DNA of 64,000 nt from Ammoniphilus oxalaticus (lineage in GTDB: Bacteria; Bacillota; Bacilli; Aneurinibacillales; RAOX-1). Under the pieces are notes generated by a model that ran no database searches, was not told the origin of the DNA, and saw only the letters and a program-made list of their open reading frames with translations. Positions within the stretch are counted from its first letter, which is position 1, and every line of letters starts with the position of its first letter. A program made the translations under genes and the position numbers. Location of the stretch: positions 496,001-560,000 of the forward strand of contig NZ_MCHY01000008.1 of the NCBI RefSeq assembly GCF_003609605.1, written 5' to 3'. Shown here in pieces: positions 44,263 to 53,899 of this stretch.

Positions 44263-45402
44263 TTGAAGCATATTTCGATCCTCGGATCAACTGGATCTAT
44301 CGGGAAACAGACGCTTGACGTTGTTCGGGAACATCCAGATTTATTTCGTGTTGTAGGTTTAGCGGCGAGTAATAATTGGGAAGAGTTATTAGAGCAGATT
44401 CGGGAGCACAAGCCGCTGATTGTTTCCGTAGCAACGAAGGAGTTAGCGGATCGGATAAAGCTCAACTGCCCATCGGACGTGACAGTGCTATACGGCCAAG
44501 AAGGGGCTTGTGAAGTGGCTATACACCCTGAATGTAACTTTGTACTCTCAGCAATTGTTGGCAGCGCAGGTCTATTTCCGACACTACAAGCCATTGAAGC
44601 GGGTAAAACAATTGGTTTAGCGAACAAAGAAACGCTGGTGACAGCGGGTCATATTGTCATGGACAAGGCCAAGGAGCACAATGTAACGATTATTCCTGTA
44701 GATAGTGAACATTCAGCTATTTTTCAATGTTTACAAGGTGAAGATGTAACATCTGTCAAGCGTGTCATCCTAACTGCGTCCGGCGGTTCTTTCCGAGACC
44801 TATCCAGAGATGATCTAAAGCAGGTGACGGTTGAGCAAGCGTTAAATCATCCCAATTGGAAAATGGGCGAGAAAATTACGATTGATTCCGCTACAATGAT
44901 GAACAAAGGACTCGAAGTGATCGAGGCGCATTGGTTATTTGGGCTTACGTTCGAACAAATTGATTGCGCGCTGCATCGTGAAAGCATTATTCATTCTTTA
45001 GTGGAATATCATGATTCCGCGCTGATCGCTCAATTAGGCACGCCTGATATGCGCGTTCCGATTCAATATGCATTAACTTTTCCAAAGCGGGTTACGTTAC
45101 AAACGCCGCCATTAGATTTTTCCAAGCTACTTTCGTTGCAGTTTGAACCCGTTGATTTCGAACGCTATCCCGCGTTGAAACTTGCTTACGAATGCGGGCG
45201 AGCAGGAGGAACGATGCCGACTGTTTTGAATGCCGCGAATGAAATTATGGTCGAGCGATTTTTAAATGGAGAAATTCCCTTTCTGGATATAGAAAGTCGA
45301 ATTGAAGCGGTGCTAGCCAAACACGTGAAAAGCGCGCAACCGTCTTTAGAAGAAATTTTAACTGTGGATCAATGGGCTCGAAACGAAGCAAGCGGCGTCT
45401 AA
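44263..45402 (+). CDS. dxr: 1-deoxy-D-xylulose 5-phosphate reductoisomerase
   Basis: The 379-residue protein starts at TTG 44263 after GAAGGGAG. The NADPH-binding motif is [16 protein letters not shown]. Metal/substrate residues are in [14 protein letters not shown] and [14 protein letters not shown]. It is the second enzyme of the MEP isoprenoid pathway, feeding UppS encoded two genes upstream. Length is normal. Confidence 0.96.
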   Translation: MKHISILGSTGSIGKQTLDVVREHPDLFRVVGLAASNNWEELLEQIREHKPLIVSVATKELADRIKLNCPSDVTVLYGQEGACEVAIHPECNFVLSAIVGSAGLFPTLQAIEAGKTIGLANKETLVTAGHIVMDKAKEHNVTIIPVDSEHSAIFQCLQGEDVTSVKRVILTASGGSFRDLSRDDLKQVTVEQALNHPNWKMGEKITIDSATMMNKGLEVIEAHWLFGLTFEQIDCALHRESIIHSLVEYHDSALIAQLGTPDMRVPIQYALTFPKRVTLQTPPLDFSKLLSLQFEPVDFERYPALKLAYECGRAGGTMPTVLNAANEIMVERFLNGEIPFLDIESRIEAVLAKHVKSAQPSLEEILTVDQWARNEASGV

Positions 45403-45435
45403 TGTTTTGATCTCCAATTGGAAAGGTGGTTTATT

Positions 45436-46671
45436 ATGTTCAAAGTTATCGCGATTATTATTGTTTTTGGCGTCCTTGTTTTCTTCCATGAGCTTGGACA
45501 CTTATTATTAGCGAAACGCGCAGGAATTTTATGCCGCGAATTCGCAATCGGGATGGGCCCTAAATTATTTTCGATAAAAAAGGGTGAAACCACCTACACC
45601 CTTCGCTTGTTACCGATCGGCGGGTTCGTCAGAATGGCGGGTGAAGATCCGGAAGTTGTAAAAATCAACCCTGGACAAGAAGTCGGGATTATAGTGGAAG
45701 GCGATAAAGTCAGCAAAATCATCGTTGATCAATTACAGTCTTACCCACAGGCTGAAGTGGTAACGGTTGAAAAGATTGATTTGGAGCAAGAACTCATTTT
45801 AGAAGGAAACTTGGCTGGCGAATATAAGACCTGGAAGATTGACCCAGCCGCTTACTTAATTAATCAAGGACAAGAATTTCAAATTGCCCCTTGGAATCGA
45901 CAATTTGGCAGTAAAACGCTTGGCCAACGAGCAGCGGCGATTTTCGCCGGTCCAGCGGCCAACTTTATTTTAGCGTTTGTGTTGCTGTTAATTATGGGCC
46001 TTTCCTATGGGACACCAACGAACGAACCGATCTTAGGAAAGTTAAGTGAAGATGGGCCTGCTCAGGCGGCTGGACTTGCCCAAGGTGATCGTATTTTGAG
46101 CATTGATGGGAAAGAAATGCATTCGTGGGAAGAGATCGTGGCGATTGTCAGTCAAGCGCCAGATCAAGAGCTTGAGCTAATCATTGAACGTGAACATGAA
46201 CAAGCAACGCTTACCTTAACGACAGATAACATGGAGAATGTCGGGAAGATAGGAGTTTACCAACCGATTAGTAAGGATCCAACAAAATCTGTGAAATTTG
46301 CTGGAGACACGACGTGGGAGTTTTCTACAATGTTATTTAAAGGGCTTGGTATGCTGTTCACGGGTAAAGTGTCGTTAGATGAGCTTTCTGGACCGGTCGG
46401 AATCTCCAAGTTTACGTATGAAGCCGCGGAACAAGGGGTTGGATTCTTGTTGCAATGGGCTGCCTTGCTCAGTATTAACTTAGGAATTGTGAACCTGCTG
46501 CCACTACCTGCGCTAGATGGAGGCAGATTGGTTTTTCTATTGTTAGAAGGATTGCGCGGTCGTCCGATCGATCCGCAAAAAGAAGGAATGGTTCACTTCC
46601 TTGGCTTTGCCTTTTTAATGTTATTAATTTTAGTCATCACCTGGAACGACATTCAAAGATTTTTCTTTTAA
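45436..46671 (+). CDS. rasP: Site-2 (intramembrane) metalloprotease RasP/RseP
   Basis: The product is about 411 residues. The zinc motif HELGH is in VLVFFHELGHLLLAKRAG (about residues 12-29). A PDZ domain is at about 190-275 (LGKLSEDGPAQAAGLAQGDR with ILSIDGKEM). The second catalytic motif is NLLPLPALDGGRLVFLLLEG near the C-terminus. TM segments are at about 3-22, 175-195, 340-360 and 385-405. It cleaves anti-sigma factors and signal-peptide remnants in the membrane. I chose ATG 45436 because AAAGGTGG precedes it. Confidence 0.95.
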   Translation: MFKVIAIIIVFGVLVFFHELGHLLLAKRAGILCREFAIGMGPKLFSIKKGETTYTLRLLPIGGFVRMAGEDPEVVKINPGQEVGIIVEGDKVSKIIVDQLQSYPQAEVVTVEKIDLEQELILEGNLAGEYKTWKIDPAAYLINQGQEFQIAPWNRQFGSKTLGQRAAAIFAGPAANFILAFVLLLIMGLSYGTPTNEPILGKLSEDGPAQAAGLAQGDRILSIDGKEMHSWEEIVAIVSQAPDQELELIIEREHEQATLTLTTDNMENVGKIGVYQPISKDPTKSVKFAGDTTWEFSTMLFKGLGMLFTGKVSLDELSGPVGISKFTYEAAEQGVGFLLQWAALLSINLGIVNLLPLPALDGGRLVFLLLEGLRGRPIDPQKEGMVHFLGFAFLMLLILVITWNDIQRFFF

Positions 46672-46682
46672 ACAAAATAATT

Positions 46683-46756
46683 GACGCGATTCAATGCGCG
46701 TCTTTGATTTGCATAAAGTCCCTGGCGCCTCGTTGCTTTTACCAGGGACTTTATGC
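46683..46756 (+). repeat. Two hairpins between rasP and proS, including a 15-bp perfect inverted repeat
   Basis: GACGCG/CGCGTC (46683-46702) is followed by a T-rich stretch and may end rasP transcripts. GCATAAAGTCCCTGG (46711-46725) then pairs perfectly with CCAGGGACTTTATGC (46742-46756) across a 16-nt loop, with no T-run after it. The -10-like TATACT at about 46777-46782 for proS follows. The role of the second hairpin is unclear. Confidence 0.6.
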
Positions 46757-46826
46757 GGTTACATAAACATTGTATACTTAAAAAATAACAACCATGTTAA
46801 GTGAATGGATTGAAGGAGGATTTTTT

Positions 46827-48539
46827 GTGCGTCAATCAAGCTTGTTTCTTCCGACGTTAAGAGAAGTGCCATCGGAAGCGGAAATTGCAAGTCATCAATT
46901 AATGGCCAGGGCTGGGTTTATTCGACAGTTGGTTTCTGGCGTTTATTCCTATCTCCCGTTAGGTCATCGCGTATTGCGTAAGGTGAAACAAATTACGCGT
47001 GAGGAAATGGATGCGGCAGGGGGACAGGAAATCTCCATGCCTGCGATTCAACCCTCCGAACTGTGGAGGGAGACAGGCAGATGGGAAGCGTACGGACCAG
47101 AGTTAATGAGATTGAGAGATCGGCATGATCGGGAATTTGTGCTAGGTCCAACACATGAAGAAGTCGTAACCAGCCTTGCCAGAGACGGTATCCGTTCATA
47201 TAAAAGGTTGCCAATGAATTTGTATCAGATTCAAACGAAGTATCGGGATGAAGTACGTCCGCGATTCGGTGTCATTCGCGCCCGTGAATTCATTATGAAG
47301 GACGCTTATTCGTTTGACTTAGATCAAGAGGGATTGGACCGCAGTTATGAAGCTATGTATAATGCGTATCAACGTATTTTTACGCGATGCGGTTTGGATT
47401 TTCGAGCGGTAGAAGCGGATGCTGGCGCAATCGGCGGAAAAGGATCGCATGAGTTTATGGCTTTATCGGAAATCGGAGAAGATACGATTGCTTATTGCGA
47501 AAGTTGTAACTACGCAGCCAACATAGAGAAAGCGGAAGTTGTGTATCGTGGACAAGCTCCCGCAACAGAAGAAGTAGCCAAGGCTGAGAAAATTCATACC
47601 CCAGCGATTCGAACGATCGATCAGTTGGCAGAGTTTTTAGACGTTCCCGCGACGCAAACGATTAAATCGTTATTATTTAAAGCGGATGATCAATTTGTGC
47701 TCACCCTTGTTCGCGGTGATCATGAATTGAATGATATTAAGCTGAAAAACATGTTAGATGCCAACGTAGTTGAACTCGCTTCAGAACAAGATGTTGAAGA
47801 GACGCTTGGCGTTCCGACTGGTTTTGTTGGACCGCAAGTCTCGCAAGGGCGGAATGTAAAGGTTGTCGCTGACGTAGCGGTCCAACATATTGTGAATGGA
47901 ATTGTCGGGGCAAACGAGATCGACTATCACTTTAAAAATGTAACACCAGGTAAAGATTTTGAAGTGGAACAATATGCCGATTTGCGTGATATAGAAGAAG
48001 GAGATCCGTGTCCGCAATGCGGCGGGACGATTCATTTCGCGCGCGGCATTGAAGTCGGACATGTGTTCAAGCTAGGGACCACGTACAGTGAGCAGATGAA
48101 AGCGACCTTTTTAGATGAGCAAGGGAAAGCTAAGCCAATGATCATGGGCTGTTATGGCATTGGAATTTCTCGGACGGTAGCTGCCGCTGTAGAACAAAAT
48201 CATGACGAGCATGGCATTATTTGGCCTGTTGCGATTGCGCCGTTCCACGTTCATATTATCGCTGTGAATGTGAAAAATGCGGATCAAGAACAAGTTGCGG
48301 AATCACTTTATGAGCAATGTTTAGCCGCTGGATTCGAGACGTTGCTGGATGATCGTTCGGAACGAGCGGGCGTGAAATTTAACGATGCCGATCTGATAGG
48401 CATTCCGTTGCGGATTACCGTTGGTGGAAAGGCGAAAGACGGAATCGTTGAATGTAAACTTCGCAAGTCCGGTGAAGTTGTCGAAATTGCGCAAGATGAA
48501 GTTGTTTCTTATATCAAAGAAACGTTACCTTCGCTATAA
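46827..48539 (+). CDS. proS: Prolyl-tRNA synthetase (bacterial type, with editing insertion)
   Basis: The product is about 570 residues. GTG 46827 after AAGGAGG gives the standard N-terminus [20 protein letters not shown]; the longer frame from 46794 has no SD. Class II motifs: motif 2 region [20 protein letters not shown], motif 3 [17 protein letters not shown]. The editing (INS) domain is at about 225-390, and the C-terminal anticodon-binding domain ([20 protein letters not shown]) is intact. Confidence 0.96.
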   Translation: MRQSSLFLPTLREVPSEAEIASHQLMARAGFIRQLVSGVYSYLPLGHRVLRKVKQITREEMDAAGGQEISMPAIQPSELWRETGRWEAYGPELMRLRDRHDREFVLGPTHEEVVTSLARDGIRSYKRLPMNLYQIQTKYRDEVRPRFGVIRAREFIMKDAYSFDLDQEGLDRSYEAMYNAYQRIFTRCGLDFRAVEADAGAIGGKGSHEFMALSEIGEDTIAYCESCNYAANIEKAEVVYRGQAPATEEVAKAEKIHTPAIRTIDQLAEFLDVPATQTIKSLLFKADDQFVLTLVRGDHELNDIKLKNMLDANVVELASEQDVEETLGVPTGFVGPQVSQGRNVKVVADVAVQHIVNGIVGANEIDYHFKNVTPGKDFEVEQYADLRDIEEGDPCPQCGGTIHFARGIEVGHVFKLGTTYSEQMKATFLDEQGKAKPMIMGCYGIGISRTVAAAVEQNHDEHGIIWPVAIAPFHVHIIAVNVKNADQEQVAESLYEQCLAAGFETLLDDRSERAGVKFNDADLIGIPLRITVGGKAKDGIVECKLRKSGEVVEIAQDEVVSYIKETLPSL

Positions 48540-48558
48540 TAATATTGAACCATCGTTG

Positions 48559-48592
48559 ATGAGTTCCGTTTCTATATCGGGACTCATTTTAC
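48559..48592 (+). terminator. Rho-independent terminator after proS
   Basis: ATGAGT-CCG pairs with CGG-ACTCAT (48559-48587) with one mismatch, followed by TTT and T-rich sequence. Confidence 0.7.
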
Positions 48593-48622
48593 GTTAAAAG
48601 ATAAAGCAGGGGTGGTAGGAGG

Positions 48623-51600
48623 ATGCAGCAACGGTTGGAACAAAGGGAGAGGTTTCAACTTCTTTTAAAGCAAGCAGAAATACCGGAAGAATATCAAACG
48701 CGCTATTTTGCTGATGGGATTATCGACCGCTTAGAGTTAAGCAGGCAAAACAAGCAATGGACTTTTCATTTTTGTCTAGAAAGTTTGCTTCCTTGTCCGG
48801 TTTATCGGGCTTTTCTGCAAAAGCTACAAATGACTTTTTCCCACATCGCAGTTGTCGATTGTTGTGTCTCTTATATAGAACAACCTGATTTAACCCATTT
48901 TTTCGAAGAGTATTGGGAGTTTATCGTTGACGAATTGGCTGAAAGCCTAAACTCATTGGCTAGTACGCTGAGGGCCGCTGTACCGATTATTGAAGGGGAT
49001 CGTATCATCATTACCGTTAACAATGAAATTGCGGGAAAAATGATGAAAAAGAAAGAAATTGATCGTGAGATTTCGCATATAGTAGAAAAATTAATAGGCA
49101 TTAGCTTGGCGATTGAAATCAAGGTAGAAGAATCGGAAGAACAATACCAGTCTTTCTTTGAAGAAACAATGGAAGAAGATCGGACGCGGGCGATGGATAT
49201 GCTGGATGCGATGTTAGAACAAGAGAAACAAAAAGCCCAGTCGCCTGTATTGTCAGAGTCAAATCAGGAATTTTTAATCGGACAAAGAATTCAAGATGAA
49301 CCTGTTCCGATTCAGCAGATCACCGAGGAAGAACGAAGAATGACAGTGCAAGGCCAAGTTTTCATTTCCGAAATCCGAGAGTTAAGAAGTGGACGATCTT
49401 TGCTCACATTTAAAATGACAGATTATACGGATTCGATCACCGTTAAAATATTCTCAAGAGATAAAGAAGACTTGTCGATGATGCAAGCAGTCAAAGAGGG
49501 GATGTGGGTCAAGGTCCGCGGGCGGATCCAATATGATCAGTATATCCGTGAGTTGGCGCTTGAAGCAAACGACGTAAACTTGATTAGACCAAAACAACGG
49601 GAAGATACAGCGGAACAAAAACGGATTGAGTTGCATTTACATACGCCAATGAGTAGTATGGACGCAATCACTCCTGTCAAAAAATTAGTGCAGCAAGCGG
49701 CTGATTGGGGACACAAAGCGGTTGCGATCACAGATCACGCCGTCGCGCAAAGTTATCCAGAGGCTTATCGCGCGGGAAAGCAGGCGGGAATTAAAATTAT
49801 TTTTGGAGTAGAAATAAATCTCGTGAACGACGGGGTGCCACTTGCTTATTCTCCAATCGACCTGCCGCTCAAAGATGCTACCTATGTAGTGTTTGACGTG
49901 GAAACAACTGGGCTTTCCGCCGTCTATAATACGATCATCGAATTAGCGGCTGTTAAGGTCAAAGACGGGGAAGTGATCGACCGCTTTGAACGATTTGCAA
50001 ATCCCCATGAACCGTTAACGAATACGATCATTGAATTAACAGGGATTACGGATGATATGCTCGTTGACGCCCCGGAAGTCGATCAAGTCTTGCGTGAATT
50101 CAAGGAGTTTATTGGGGATTCTGTGCTCGTTGCTCACAATGCTCGTTTCGATATGGGCTTTTTAAATGCGGGGTTGCGAAAAATGAATGAAGCGGAACTA
50201 ACAAATCCGGTTGTTGACACGTTGGAATTGTCGCGCTTCATTCTCCCAGAATTACGTAATCACCGTTTGAATACGTTATGTAGGCATCTCGATGTCGAAT
50301 TGGTTAGTCATCACCGCGCGGTTTATGATGCGGAAGCGACAGCAAATGTGCTCTGGAAACTGATCCAAGGGTTAGAGGAGCGTAACGTTCATAATTTAAT
50401 CGAATTGAATGATTGCAGACCAAGTGAAGAATGGAAGCGTCAGCGTCCATTGCATGCGATCTTGCTTGTCAAAAATCAAGTAGGATTACGTAATCTTTAT
50501 ATTTTAATCTCAAAGGCGCATACTGAATACTTCCACCGGGTGCCTCGTATTCCGCGCAGCGAATTGGTCAAACACCGCGAGGGATTGGTGATCGGTTCCG
50601 CGTGCGAGCGAGGCGAGTTGTTTGAAACCGTGATGCAAAAACCGTTGGATGAAGCGGAGGAAGTCGCTAAATTTTACGATTATTTAGAGATTCAACCTAC
50701 TTACTATAATCGTCATTTAATAGAAAGAGAGTTTGTCAAAGACGAACAAGCGTTGCAAGAAATAAATAGGAAGATTACGCAACTCGGTCAAAAGCTGAAC
50801 AAGCCTGTTGTCGCTACGGGTAACGTCCATTACTTAGAGCCACATGAAAAGATCTATCGCCAAATATTGGTCAAAGGGATGGGCGGAGCCAGCATGTTAA
50901 ACGCCGATAAGTTGCCGGACGCTTATTTCCCAACGACCAATGAGTTTTTAGATGAGTTCTCTTATTTAGGGGAGGAGTTAGCCCATCAAGTCGTTGTGCA
51001 AGGACCGCATCAGGTCAACGAGTGGATCGAAGAAGTGCATCCGGTTCCTGATAAGTTATATACGCCTGTGATTGAAGGGGCCAATGAAGATGTAGAGAGA
51101 ATGAGTTATGAGCAGGCCCGTAAAATTTATGGCGAAGATTTGCCGGATCTTGTTGAAAAACGATTGAAGCGAGAATTAGGCAGTATTATTGGGCATGGTT
51201 TTGCGGTTATTTACCTGATTTCTCATAAACTTGTGAAGAAATCGCTTGATGACGGATATCTTGTTGGTTCCAGGGGTTCGGTTGGTTCCTCATTTGTGGC
51301 GACAATGATGGAAATTACCGAGGTGAATCCGCTGCCGCCGCATTACGTTTGTCCAAACTGTCAATATTCTGAATTTATTTCTGACGGATCCGTCGCTTCG
51401 GGATACGATTTAGCGGACAAAGATTGTGTCGCATGCGCAACACCCTATATGAAGGATGGACATGATATCCCGTTTGAAACGTTCCTCGGTTTTGATGGAG
51501 ATAAGGTGCCGGATATTGATCTCAATTTTTCCGGTGATTATCAATCGATTGCTCATAATTATACCCGTGAGTTATTTGGCGAGAAATATGTGTATCGCGC

Positions 51601-52930
51601 GGGCACAATTGGTACGGTTGCTGATAAAACAGCATATGGCTTTGTGAAAAAATTTGAAGAGGAAAAAGAACTTCAACTAAAAAATACGGAAATTCTACGA
51701 TTAGCGTCTGGTTGCACAGGCGTCAAACGGACAACAGGTCAGCATCCAGGCGGAATCATCGTTGTTCCGAACGATATGGACATATATGATTTCTCGCCGA
51801 TTCAATACCCGGCGGATGACCGCGAGTCGGAATGGAAAACAACTCATTTTGATTTCCATTCGATTGACGAAAATTTATTGAAATTGGATATTCTCGGTCA
51901 CGATGATCCGACGATGATTCGGATGTTGCAAGATTTGACAGGCATTGATCCGCTCGATATTCCGATCGATGATTCGAAAGTGATGGGAATCTTTAGCGGA
52001 ACCGAACCGCTAGGGGTTACTCCGGAACAAATCAAATCTAAAATCGGTTCATTGGGAATCCCTGAATTTGGAACTCGGTTTGTGCGGCAAATGTTAGAGG
52101 CAACGGGTCCGTCGACATTTGCGGAATTGGTTCAGATTTCGGGACTATCCCATGGAACAGACGTTTGGCTGAACAACGCCCAAGAATTAATTCAAAACGG
52201 GACATGTACGCTTAAAGATGTAATCGGTTGTCGTGACGATATTATGGTTTATTTAATGTACCGTGAAGTGGAGCCAAGTATGGCCTTTAGAATTATGGAG
52301 AGTGTGCGTCGTGGACGAGGGTTGACGCCTGAAATGGAAGAAGCGATGAAACAAAATAATGTGCCGGATTGGTATATTTGGTCATGTAAACAAATTAAAT
52401 ATATGTTCCCGAAGGCGCACGCGACAGCCTATGTACTGATGGCGGTTCGCATTGCTTACTTTAAAGTGCATCATCCGATCGAATATTATGCCGCTTATTT
52501 TACGGTTCGGGCGGCTGATTTTGATATTCCGACCATGATTCGAGGCAGCGCGGCGATACGCAGTAAAATTGAAGAGGTTGAAAGGAAAGGACACGATGCT
52601 TCTCCGAAGGAACGAAACACGCAAACGGTGTTAGAATTGGCTTTAGAAATGTGCGAACGCGGCTTTCATTTCAAGAACATTGATCTTTATCGTTCAGACG
52701 CGACCCAATTTCTCGTCGATGGCGACGGATTACTGCCGCCGTTTAATTCTTTGCCAGGGGTTGGAACGAATGCGGCGATCAATATTGCGAAATCGCGGGA
52801 AGCGGGAGAATTCCTTTCGATAGAGGATTTACAGCAGCGTTCAAAAGTCTCCAAAACAGTTTTGGAGTTTCTTGAGGAACAAGGTTGCTTAGAAGGATTA
52901 CCCGCGACGAACCAGCTATCCTTGTTTTAG
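48623..52930 (+). CDS. polC: DNA polymerase III PolC (Gram-positive replicative polymerase)
   Basis: The 1435-residue length is typical. Domain order: N-terminal domain (1-230), OB fold (about 235-330), PHP (LHLHTPMSSMDAITPVKKLV; AITDHAVAQSY, about 340-420), the inserted proofreading exonuclease (VVFDVETTGLSAVYNTIIEL; HNARFDMGFLNAGLRKMNEA, about 420-590), and the palm (PDIDLNFSGDYQ, about 970). Also present are a zinc-binding element (CPNCQYSEF with DKDCVACATP), and the C-terminal finger and duplex-binding regions. It is intact, with no frameshift. The gene follows proS as in other Bacillales. Confidence 0.97.
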   Translation: MQQRLEQRERFQLLLKQAEIPEEYQTRYFADGIIDRLELSRQNKQWTFHFCLESLLPCPVYRAFLQKLQMTFSHIAVVDCCVSYIEQPDLTHFFEEYWEFIVDELAESLNSLASTLRAAVPIIEGDRIIITVNNEIAGKMMKKKEIDREISHIVEKLIGISLAIEIKVEESEEQYQSFFEETMEEDRTRAMDMLDAMLEQEKQKAQSPVLSESNQEFLIGQRIQDEPVPIQQITEEERRMTVQGQVFISEIRELRSGRSLLTFKMTDYTDSITVKIFSRDKEDLSMMQAVKEGMWVKVRGRIQYDQYIRELALEANDVNLIRPKQREDTAEQKRIELHLHTPMSSMDAITPVKKLVQQAADWGHKAVAITDHAVAQSYPEAYRAGKQAGIKIIFGVEINLVNDGVPLAYSPIDLPLKDATYVVFDVETTGLSAVYNTIIELAAVKVKDGEVIDRFERFANPHEPLTNTIIELTGITDDMLVDAPEVDQVLREFKEFIGDSVLVAHNARFDMGFLNAGLRKMNEAELTNPVVDTLELSRFILPELRNHRLNTLCRHLDVELVSHHRAVYDAEATANVLWKLIQGLEERNVHNLIELNDCRPSEEWKRQRPLHAILLVKNQVGLRNLYILISKAHTEYFHRVPRIPRSELVKHREGLVIGSACERGELFETVMQKPLDEAEEVAKFYDYLEIQPTYYNRHLIEREFVKDEQALQEINRKITQLGQKLNKPVVATGNVHYLEPHEKIYRQILVKGMGGASMLNADKLPDAYFPTTNEFLDEFSYLGEELAHQVVVQGPHQVNEWIEEVHPVPDKLYTPVIEGANEDVERMSYEQARKIYGEDLPDLVEKRLKRELGSIIGHGFAVIYLISHKLVKKSLDDGYLVGSRGSVGSSFVATMMEITEVNPLPPHYVCPNCQYSEFISDGSVASGYDLADKDCVACATPYMKDGHDIPFETFLGFDGDKVPDIDLNFSGDYQSIAHNYTRELFGEKYVYRAGTIGTVADKTAYGFVKKFEEEKELQLKNTEILRLASGCTGVKRTTGQHPGGIIVVPNDMDIYDFSPIQYPADDRESEWKTTHFDFHSIDENLLKLDILGHDDPTMIRMLQDLTGIDPLDIPIDDSKVMGIFSGTEPLGVTPEQIKSKIGSLGIPEFGTRFVRQMLEATGPSTFAELVQISGLSHGTDVWLNNAQELIQNGTCTLKDVIGCRDDIMVYLMYREVEPSMAFRIMESVRRGRGLTPEMEEAMKQNNVPDWYIWSCKQIKYMFPKAHATAYVLMAVRIAYFKVHHPIEYYAAYFTVRAADFDIPTMIRGSAAIRSKIEEVERKGHDASPKERNTQTVLELALEMCERGFHFKNIDLYRSDATQFLVDGDGLLPPFNSLPGVGTNAAINIAKSREAGEFLSIEDLQQRSKVSKTVLEFLEEQGCLEGLPATNQLSLF

Positions 52931-53051
52931 ACGCAAGTTTCATTTTATGTGTTGTAATTCGTTCTAAATGGGCTGTTAAGCCTGTTATTGCTAGTAAGGT
53001 TGGATTATGGTATAATTTTTTTGGAAATACTGATAGATACACGAGTGATCA
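52931..53051 (+). other. Spacer between polC and the rimP leader
   Basis: No gene is seen. It carries the rimP promoter listed separately; no clear polC terminator was found. Confidence 0.4.
52988..53016 (+). promoter_or_regulatory. Sigma-A promoter of the rimP-nusA-infB operon
   Basis: TTGCTA (52988-52993), 17 nt, TATAAT (53011-53016): a near-perfect -10. Predicted start near 53023, giving a 250-nt leader. Confidence 0.82.
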
Positions 53052-53167
53052 AGAGTGGGGCAACCCACTCTTTCGTTGTTACTGAAATGATTACACAGCT
53101 ATGAAAATTTCTACTGTAAAGGAAAGTTGACGTTCTCAAGCGCAAGGAGGAGAACTGACTTTCCTTT
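53052..53167 (+). promoter_or_regulatory. rimP leader with two strong hairpins (possible attenuator)
   Basis: Hairpin 1: AGAGTGGG (53052-53059) with CCCACTCT (53064-53071), GCAA loop, then T-rich: a terminator-like structure about 30 nt after the predicted start. Hairpin 2: AAAGGAAAGT (53118-53127) with ACTTTCCTTT (53158-53167), containing the inner pair GTTCTC/GAGAAC (53132-53137 and 53150-53155). Together they suggest early attenuation of the nusA operon, perhaps by NusA itself (inference). Confidence 0.6.
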
Positions 53168-53272
53168 CGCCTTAAATGCCAATTAATCAGGCCAACATTT
53201 GGATGTCGGGCTACATATAGATGAAATCATTAGCTAGGACCAAGCTCAATGATTAAAGGAGGGCTTATTGAT

Positions 53273-53731
53273 TTGAGTAAAAGGGTTACATCCAGAGTCG
53301 GGGAGTTAGCCGAACCGATTTTAGAAGAGATGAATTTAGATTTAATTGATATTGAGTTTCAAAAAGAAGGAAGCAACTGGTTCTTGCGCGTTTTTATCGA
53401 TAAAGAGGGCGGAGTGGATATCGATGATTGCGGGATTGTCAGTGAGAAATTAAGCAAACGGTTAGACGAGGTTGATCCGATTCAACAAGCTTATTTCCTC
53501 GAAGTGTCGTCGCCTGGCATTGAGCGTCCGTTAAAAAATGAAAAGGATATCCATTGGGCTGTCGGTAAACGCGTGAATCTGAGCACATATGAGCCGATTG
53601 AAAATATGAAGATCTTTGAAGGCACATTAACGGAATTTGACGGGACGGCGTTATCGGTTTTGGAAGGGAAGAAGACCTATCAAATCCCTTACGACAAAGT
53701 GGCCAAAGCGAGGATCGCGGTTGTTTTTTAA
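53273..53731 (+). CDS. rimP: Ribosome maturation factor RimP
   Basis: The product is about 152 residues. [40 protein letters not shown] and [15 protein letters not shown] are the RimP signatures. It assists 30S subunit assembly. I chose TTG 53273 because AAAGGAGGG (53255-53263) lies 9 nt upstream and homologues start with Met-Ser-Lys. It is the first gene of the conserved rimP-nusA-rnpM-ylxQ-infB-rbfA operon. Confidence 0.94.
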   Translation: MSKRVTSRVGELAEPILEEMNLDLIDIEFQKEGSNWFLRVFIDKEGGVDIDDCGIVSEKLSKRLDEVDPIQQAYFLEVSSPGIERPLKNEKDIHWAVGKRVNLSTYEPIENMKIFEGTLTEFDGTALSVLEGKKTYQIPYDKVAKARIAVVF

Positions 53732-53750
53732 AATGTCCGCAGGGGCTCGT

Positions 53751-53888
53751 CTTCAAGGACAACGGAACTCCGACGAAAGTAAGCTTACTTGATGTAGCGC
53801 GTCGGAAATATAGGACGTCCCCTTCGAGGACAACGGATCTCTGGTGAAAGAAAGTTAACTCGACGTAGTTCACCAGAAATATAGGACG
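53751..53888 (+). ncRNA. Tandem 67-nt structured element between rimP and nusA
   Basis: Two copies of equal length, 53751-53817 and 53822-53888, share the frame CTTCxAGGACAACGGA at the start and AAATATAGGACG at the end. Inside each, a 7-bp stem is kept by compensatory changes: TCCGACG/CGTCGGA in copy 1 and TCTGGTG/CACCAGA in copy 2. A palindromic core (AAGTAAGCTTACTT; AGTTAACT) lies within the loop. GTCC segments before each copy can pair with GGAC. The end of copy 2 runs into the nusA SD (GGAGG). This points to a conserved RNA fold, not protein coding. I do not recognise the family. Confidence 0.75.
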
Positions 53889-53899
53889 GAGGTATATAG

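Noticed and set aside
46683-46790. T-box riboswitch upstream of proS
   Set aside because: I found no T-box sequence or specifier-loop layout; the space holds only two simple hairpins and a promoter-like box.
53439-53873. 144-residue minus-strand frame spanning the 3' part of rimP and the tandem repeat
   Set aside because: It is antisense to rimP with no SD; the repeat's paired-base covariation argues for RNA structure, not protein.
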